Below, piece by piece: positions 60,186-64,000 of a DNA stretch of 64,000 nucleotides. The translations under genes and the position numbers were made by a program. The notes under the pieces are model-generated. The model made no database searches. It was not told the origin of the DNA and saw only the letters and a program-made list of their open reading frames with translations. This DNA is from Scilla litardierei (lineage: Eukaryota; Streptophyta; Magnoliopsida; Asparagales; Asparagaceae): contig CM061138.1 of assembly GCA_030789695.1 (NCBI GenBank), forward strand, positions 16,688,214-16,752,213, written 5' to 3'. Numbering within the stretch: position 1 is the first letter of the stretch; the number at the start of each line of letters is the position of its first letter.

Positions 60186-60387
60186 CAGGACAAGAGAGAT
60201 GCTTGATCCTTTTAGAATCTGAAAGATGGTTGATCTTTAATCATGCTGAGTGGCTGGTGTTACTAGTGAAAACAGACCCCACACATTCTATTTTTATCTC
60301 TGTGTGGCTCAATTTCCACTAGACAGCAGGATCCTAGCTGCAAGCGTGGGCGAATTGGTGCGTGCATACGGTCAAGCACCTCTACTG
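58903..60387. other. Intergenic region between PILS B and C
   Basis: AT-rich; contains a (CT)n microsatellite at 60155-60181. No gene seen. Confidence 0.5.
60155..60181. repeat. CT dinucleotide microsatellite
   Basis: About 13 CT units lie upstream of PILS copy C. CT-rich tracts are common near plant transcription starts, but the role here is unknown. Confidence 0.9.
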
Positions 60388-60394
60388 TATAAAT
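60388..60394 (+). promoter_or_regulatory. Candidate TATA box of PILS copy C
   Basis: tataaat in ctgtataaatgccgcc, about 570 bp upstream of the ATG; a 5'-UTR intron could lie between (possible donor at 60,490). Inferred from sequence only. Confidence 0.45.
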
Positions 60395-60960
60395 GCCGCC
60401 ATTTCTCTCGAGTATCCGCTCACACTTTCCCCCATAGTCTGCATCCTTTTTAACTTCAAAGCAGCTCTCGGACTTAAATTAACTGCCAGGTCCCTTCTTA
60501 TCTCTCTCAATTTTTATTTATATTCACATGTCGAATTGATGTTTTATTCCTTGGTTTTCGTTTAAAAGCTCATGCTGAAGTGTCTGTGTTCATCATAATT
60601 TTCTGTGTACATCACTTCATTTTTAAAACACGGATACACATGGATGGAGAAATAGCTTTGGATGCAAAATTCAGTGCATATTTTGATCCTATTTTACATG
60701 AATTTCTCTATATCAACTGTTAAAACACTGGCTTGATTTTATGACGATAGTAAACAAACATCGTGGTTTCTTATCAGCAAGGAAATCAATAGGATTCTGT
60801 CAACAAGTTTGTTTCAACGTGCATCGAAACCTTTTCTGCATCTAATACGAGTTCATCCAAACTTTGTAGTCTGTATTGACAAGCTATTATTACTTCATCT
60901 CTAGAATATCTTGTGAGAGGAAGATCACTCCATCTAAGAGAAGGCGGTAGCCGAGCAAGA

Positions 60961-63415
60961 ATGGGATTCTTATCGCTGCTCGTGGTGGCACTGATGCCAG
61001 TACTACAGCTTCTGATCATATGTTTTGTAGGGGCCATTCTAGCATCCAAGAGCATCAATGTCCTCCCAGCAAAAGCCCGAAAAGATATGAACAAGGTTGT
61101 GTTCTTTGTGTTTGCTCCCGCACTCATATTTGGTAGCCTAGCGAAAACCATTACGATGCAGGAAATGATATCTTGGTAGGTTTCTCTTTTTCTCTCTGTC
61201 CTTCGATCAAAGAAGATCGAGACCCTAACGATCTTGTCGAACTTGTAAGGTGGTTCATGCCCGTTAACATTGGATTTACGTTCTTGGTCGGGGGAAGCCT
61301 CGGATGGGTGGCCGTAAAGATCTTGAGGCCAGAGAAGCATCTAGAAGGCATTATCATCGCCAACTGCTCTGCAGGTACTTAATAGGCTAAAATTTCTGAA
61401 ACCACATACCCAGTTCTCTTTTGGTAAGATCGCTTACATGTGGACTTGTGATCCTAACCTAATGCAGGAAACCTAGGTTATATGCTACTGATAATCATCC
61501 CTGCAGTCTGCAATGAAGAGGGGAGTCCCTTTGGGGATTCCAGTGTCTGTACTTCCAGAGGACTAGCCTATAATTCGCTGTCTATGGCGGTAAGATAATT
61601 GATAATACTAACTGCAATCTGAGGACTAAAACTGTAACTAAAGCAATGAAAAAACTAATTGTACAAGCAAATTGTGTTGGATGTAACATTTTCTTGCTCA
61701 AGCAGCTTGGAGGTTTCTTCATATGGACACACACATACAGCTTGATGAAAAGAGCAGGAGCCATACTGGAGAAGAGCAGAGCAGACGAGGGGTTAACAAA
61801 GCTGCCTAATGGGGGCTTGGATGCAGACTTGGAAGCTCGCTTGCTCAAGATGGAGAATGAAGATGCCGGTACTGGTCAAAAGAATTTGCCAATTTCATCG
61901 ATGAAGACAAGCATCCAGGCCAAAGAAGACCCAAGTGTAAGTCACACGTAAGTGATACCTTTACATGAAGTGTCATGCTAATTCCTCCATGGCGTTCGTA
62001 TGCAGAGTGTACCAGTTTTGCCTAAGGCCAAATGCAACATGGTGAACTTTTGGGGAAATCTTAAAGAAATTCTTCGCCTAGTTGGCGAGAAACTCATGGC
62101 ACCTCCCACTATTGCTGCAGTAATGCCTTCAAATGACAAATTTCTAATAATGAAAGGAACTATACCTCTTGGTGCTAATGTAATCCTTTATATGCCTCAG
62201 ATACTCGGCTTCATTGTTGGCGTGATACCCAGCTTGAAATCACTTATCATTGGAGGCACTGCTCCTCTCAGAGTTATCGAAGATTCATTAGCATTGTTAG
62301 GGTGAGTCTTCTACCCCCAGCAAAAACATATCTTTGGATGAAGTTCTTATTATCATGTGTCGTACATTTCGCCTCTAAATTTCTCCTCCCTTTCCTGATC
62401 TATGATGCAGAAATGGCACAATTCCATGCAACATTCTCACACTTGGGGCAAACTTATTGGATGGTAAAACCTTTTTCCTATCAAAACTCTAATCGGTTAG
62501 AAGACTCAAGAGTGCTAAACTCGACTATTATTCTCTTATTTATCTCCCAAACTTGTCGTCAAACATGTGCAGGGCTACGCAAATCAATTTTAGCACCTTC
62601 TGCAATCGTTGCTGTTATCATTGTTAGGTACATTGCCCTTCCAAGTGCTGGGATCCTTGTAGTAACAGCAGCTAGCAGACTTGGCTTCCTCCCCCAAGAC
62701 CCATTGTATCAATATGTGCTGCTTCTACAGTTTGCTCTCCCCCCTGCAACAGCTATCGGTATGAGAACACTGCTTAATTTCCTTTCCATTTTTTCGAACA
62801 GTCATCGTAGAAGACAATAGACTATATCAAGCAGCTAAAAATTGCTGATTTTTTTAAAATTCTCAAGTAATTATCTCATTGGATGAATCTAAGCATTAAA
62901 AGCAATACTTACAGTCATGAACCTAATATCAAGAATTTCCTAACTAGTGCCAAAACAAATCTCCAACTATCTCCAACATATCTAATTATTAATAGTTTCT
63001 TTTTCCTGAAACTGACCTGAATGAATGTGGCTATGAGCACCCCATTTTCTGTACCTGATAGCCTTCATGAATAATTCACAATCTAACACATATCAAGCTA
63101 TCCATTTCCAAAATTTTATGGAATCCAAATATTGAGGTCTCTCTTCAAGATTTATCCAACATAACAGTTCTATCTCTATGAGAATCACTTTTTAAGTCTT
63201 ATAATTTATTGCAAAACTTCAGTTTTACATATTTGCACCAAAATTTCTCAAACCCATGAAGATGCCATAAAGATTGGGAGTTGGATGCAGGTATAATGGC
63301 GGAATTGTTTGACGTTGGACAGCAAGAGTACTCCGTCATCTTCCTATGGACATACTTATTTGCTGCTCTAGCCCTCACATTTTGGTCGACGGCTTTCATG
63401 TATATCTTAATCTAG
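60961..63415 (+). CDS. PILS: PIN-LIKES (PILS) auxin carrier, copy C, 423 aa, nine exons
   Basis: Exons are 60961-61175, 61250-61374, 61468-61589, 61706-61936, 62006-62119, 62201-62301, 62411-62463, 62573-62758 and 63291-63415. They total 1272 nt and phases agree. The first exon is the precise fusion of exons 1 and 2 of copies A and B, so the first intron is absent here (...DMNKVVFFVF... without a break). Hallmarks are MGFLSLLVVAL, WWFMPVNIGF, CSAGNLG, FFIWTHTYSLM, PSLKSLIIGGTAPLRVIEDS, GFLPQDPLYQYVLL and FALPPATAIG. The C-terminal motif is FDVGQQEYSVIFLWTY, where A and B have GQEECSVI. The central loop (exon 4, 77 codons) is Lys/Glu/Gly-rich and longer than in copy A. Full-length and intact as reconstructed. 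Confidence 0.93.
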
Positions 63416-64000
63416 ATCCTGTAAATCAAGCGAAATTTTGCTACAGAAAAATATAGTTGTTAGGACTATGGGTTCTTTATCAAATATAGTTGTTAGGATT
63501 ATGGGTTCTTTATCACAAGCGTATAAACCCTGAATTGAAGAGAAGTGAGATGAAATGTATTTGCAAGTGTTGGAAATGATAACATTTTATTCTTTTTCCC
63601 ATAAAGTTTTTGATGATACAAACACACATTTTTTGTGCATACTCTCTCTATACGCAGATAGTCTATTTCAACATCATGGTTCTACTCTACTCAATTATCA
63701 AGTCTTTTACAAGAAGTATTGCAATCAAGATGAAACTGAAGTTAATTGCCATATTGTGTATCTACAGTCTTGTTGTAAAGTGTATTATGTTGTAATCTTC
63801 TTCTTTTTACTTCGTGCAACTTAGATTGTTAAAGCCATGATGATGAACCATCTTGGAAACTTAGATTGTATCTTCACTCTTGGCCTAAACTTTTTTGGTC
63901 GACTAGAACTTTTTCCTGGTCGACTAGCTCATTTGCAACTTATGTTTCTAAGTCCTAGTCGACTAACACTTTTCCTCGTCAACTAGAGTATTTGCGGAAC
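63416..64000. other. Downstream flank of PILS C
   Basis: A near-direct repeat (gttaggactatgggttctttatca, about 33 bp apart) lies at 63,460-63,515. The final 110 bases repeat ggtcgacta/agtcgacta motifs like those at 9.56-9.72 kb and may begin an LTR. No gene starts here that I can support. Confidence 0.4.

Noticed and set aside
63880..64000. LTR start at the right edge
   Set aside because: Only repeated gtcgacta motifs are visible; no boundary, partner or coding region within the window.

Overview
This is nuclear DNA of a flowering plant. The evidence is many small exons with GT/AG introns, plant-only protein families (PIN-LIKES auxin carriers, a small plastid protein, a DHHC S-acyltransferase) and dense plant-type transposons: Ty1/copia, Ty3/gypsy including a Tat-like element with an antisense ORF, LINE, Helitron, MULE-type MITE and TRIM. 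I see no rRNA, tRNA, CRISPR or prokaryotic operon. The species cannot be named from the sequence.

Layout. 1-5489 (-): 5' part of a DHHC protein S-acyltransferase gene running off the left edge. 5.5-13.0 kb: repeat-rich intergenic DNA with a tgttcgtgaac-rich repeat and a run of Helitron-like elements, three of them butted end to end at 10.5-12.3 kb. 13,325-47,062 (+): one five-exon gene for a 172-residue, probably plastid-targeted, single-span membrane protein. Its 519 coding bases are spread over 33.7 kb because introns 1, 2 and 4 are packed with transposons: Helitrons and a gag-only gypsy-like element in intron 1; a degenerate Helitron and an old copia invaded by a younger copia with 102-bp LTRs in intron 2; a LINE invaded by a gypsy deletion derivative, and a Tat-like element with a minisatellite and an antisense ORF, in intron 4. 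47.1-48.7 kb: poly-C/CA tract and a gypsy RT-integrase scrap. 48.7-63.4 kb (+): three tandem PIN-LIKES (PILS) genes. A (379 aa, 10 exons) and C (423 aa, 9 exons) are intact by my exon reconstruction; B, in the middle, carries two frame lesions and looks like a pseudogene. The A-B spacer holds a TRIM, two copies of a long-TIR MULE-like MITE (one with a perfect 9-bp target duplication) and another MITE.

The PILS proteins would act at the ER membrane in intracellular auxin homeostasis, the DHHC enzyme in lipid modification of proteins, and the plastid gene product is of unknown function. Nothing indicates that these loci work together; only the PILS array is a true functional cluster, by tandem duplication. 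Exon coordinates were worked out by hand from splice signals, phase and family resemblance and have not been confirmed by transcripts.
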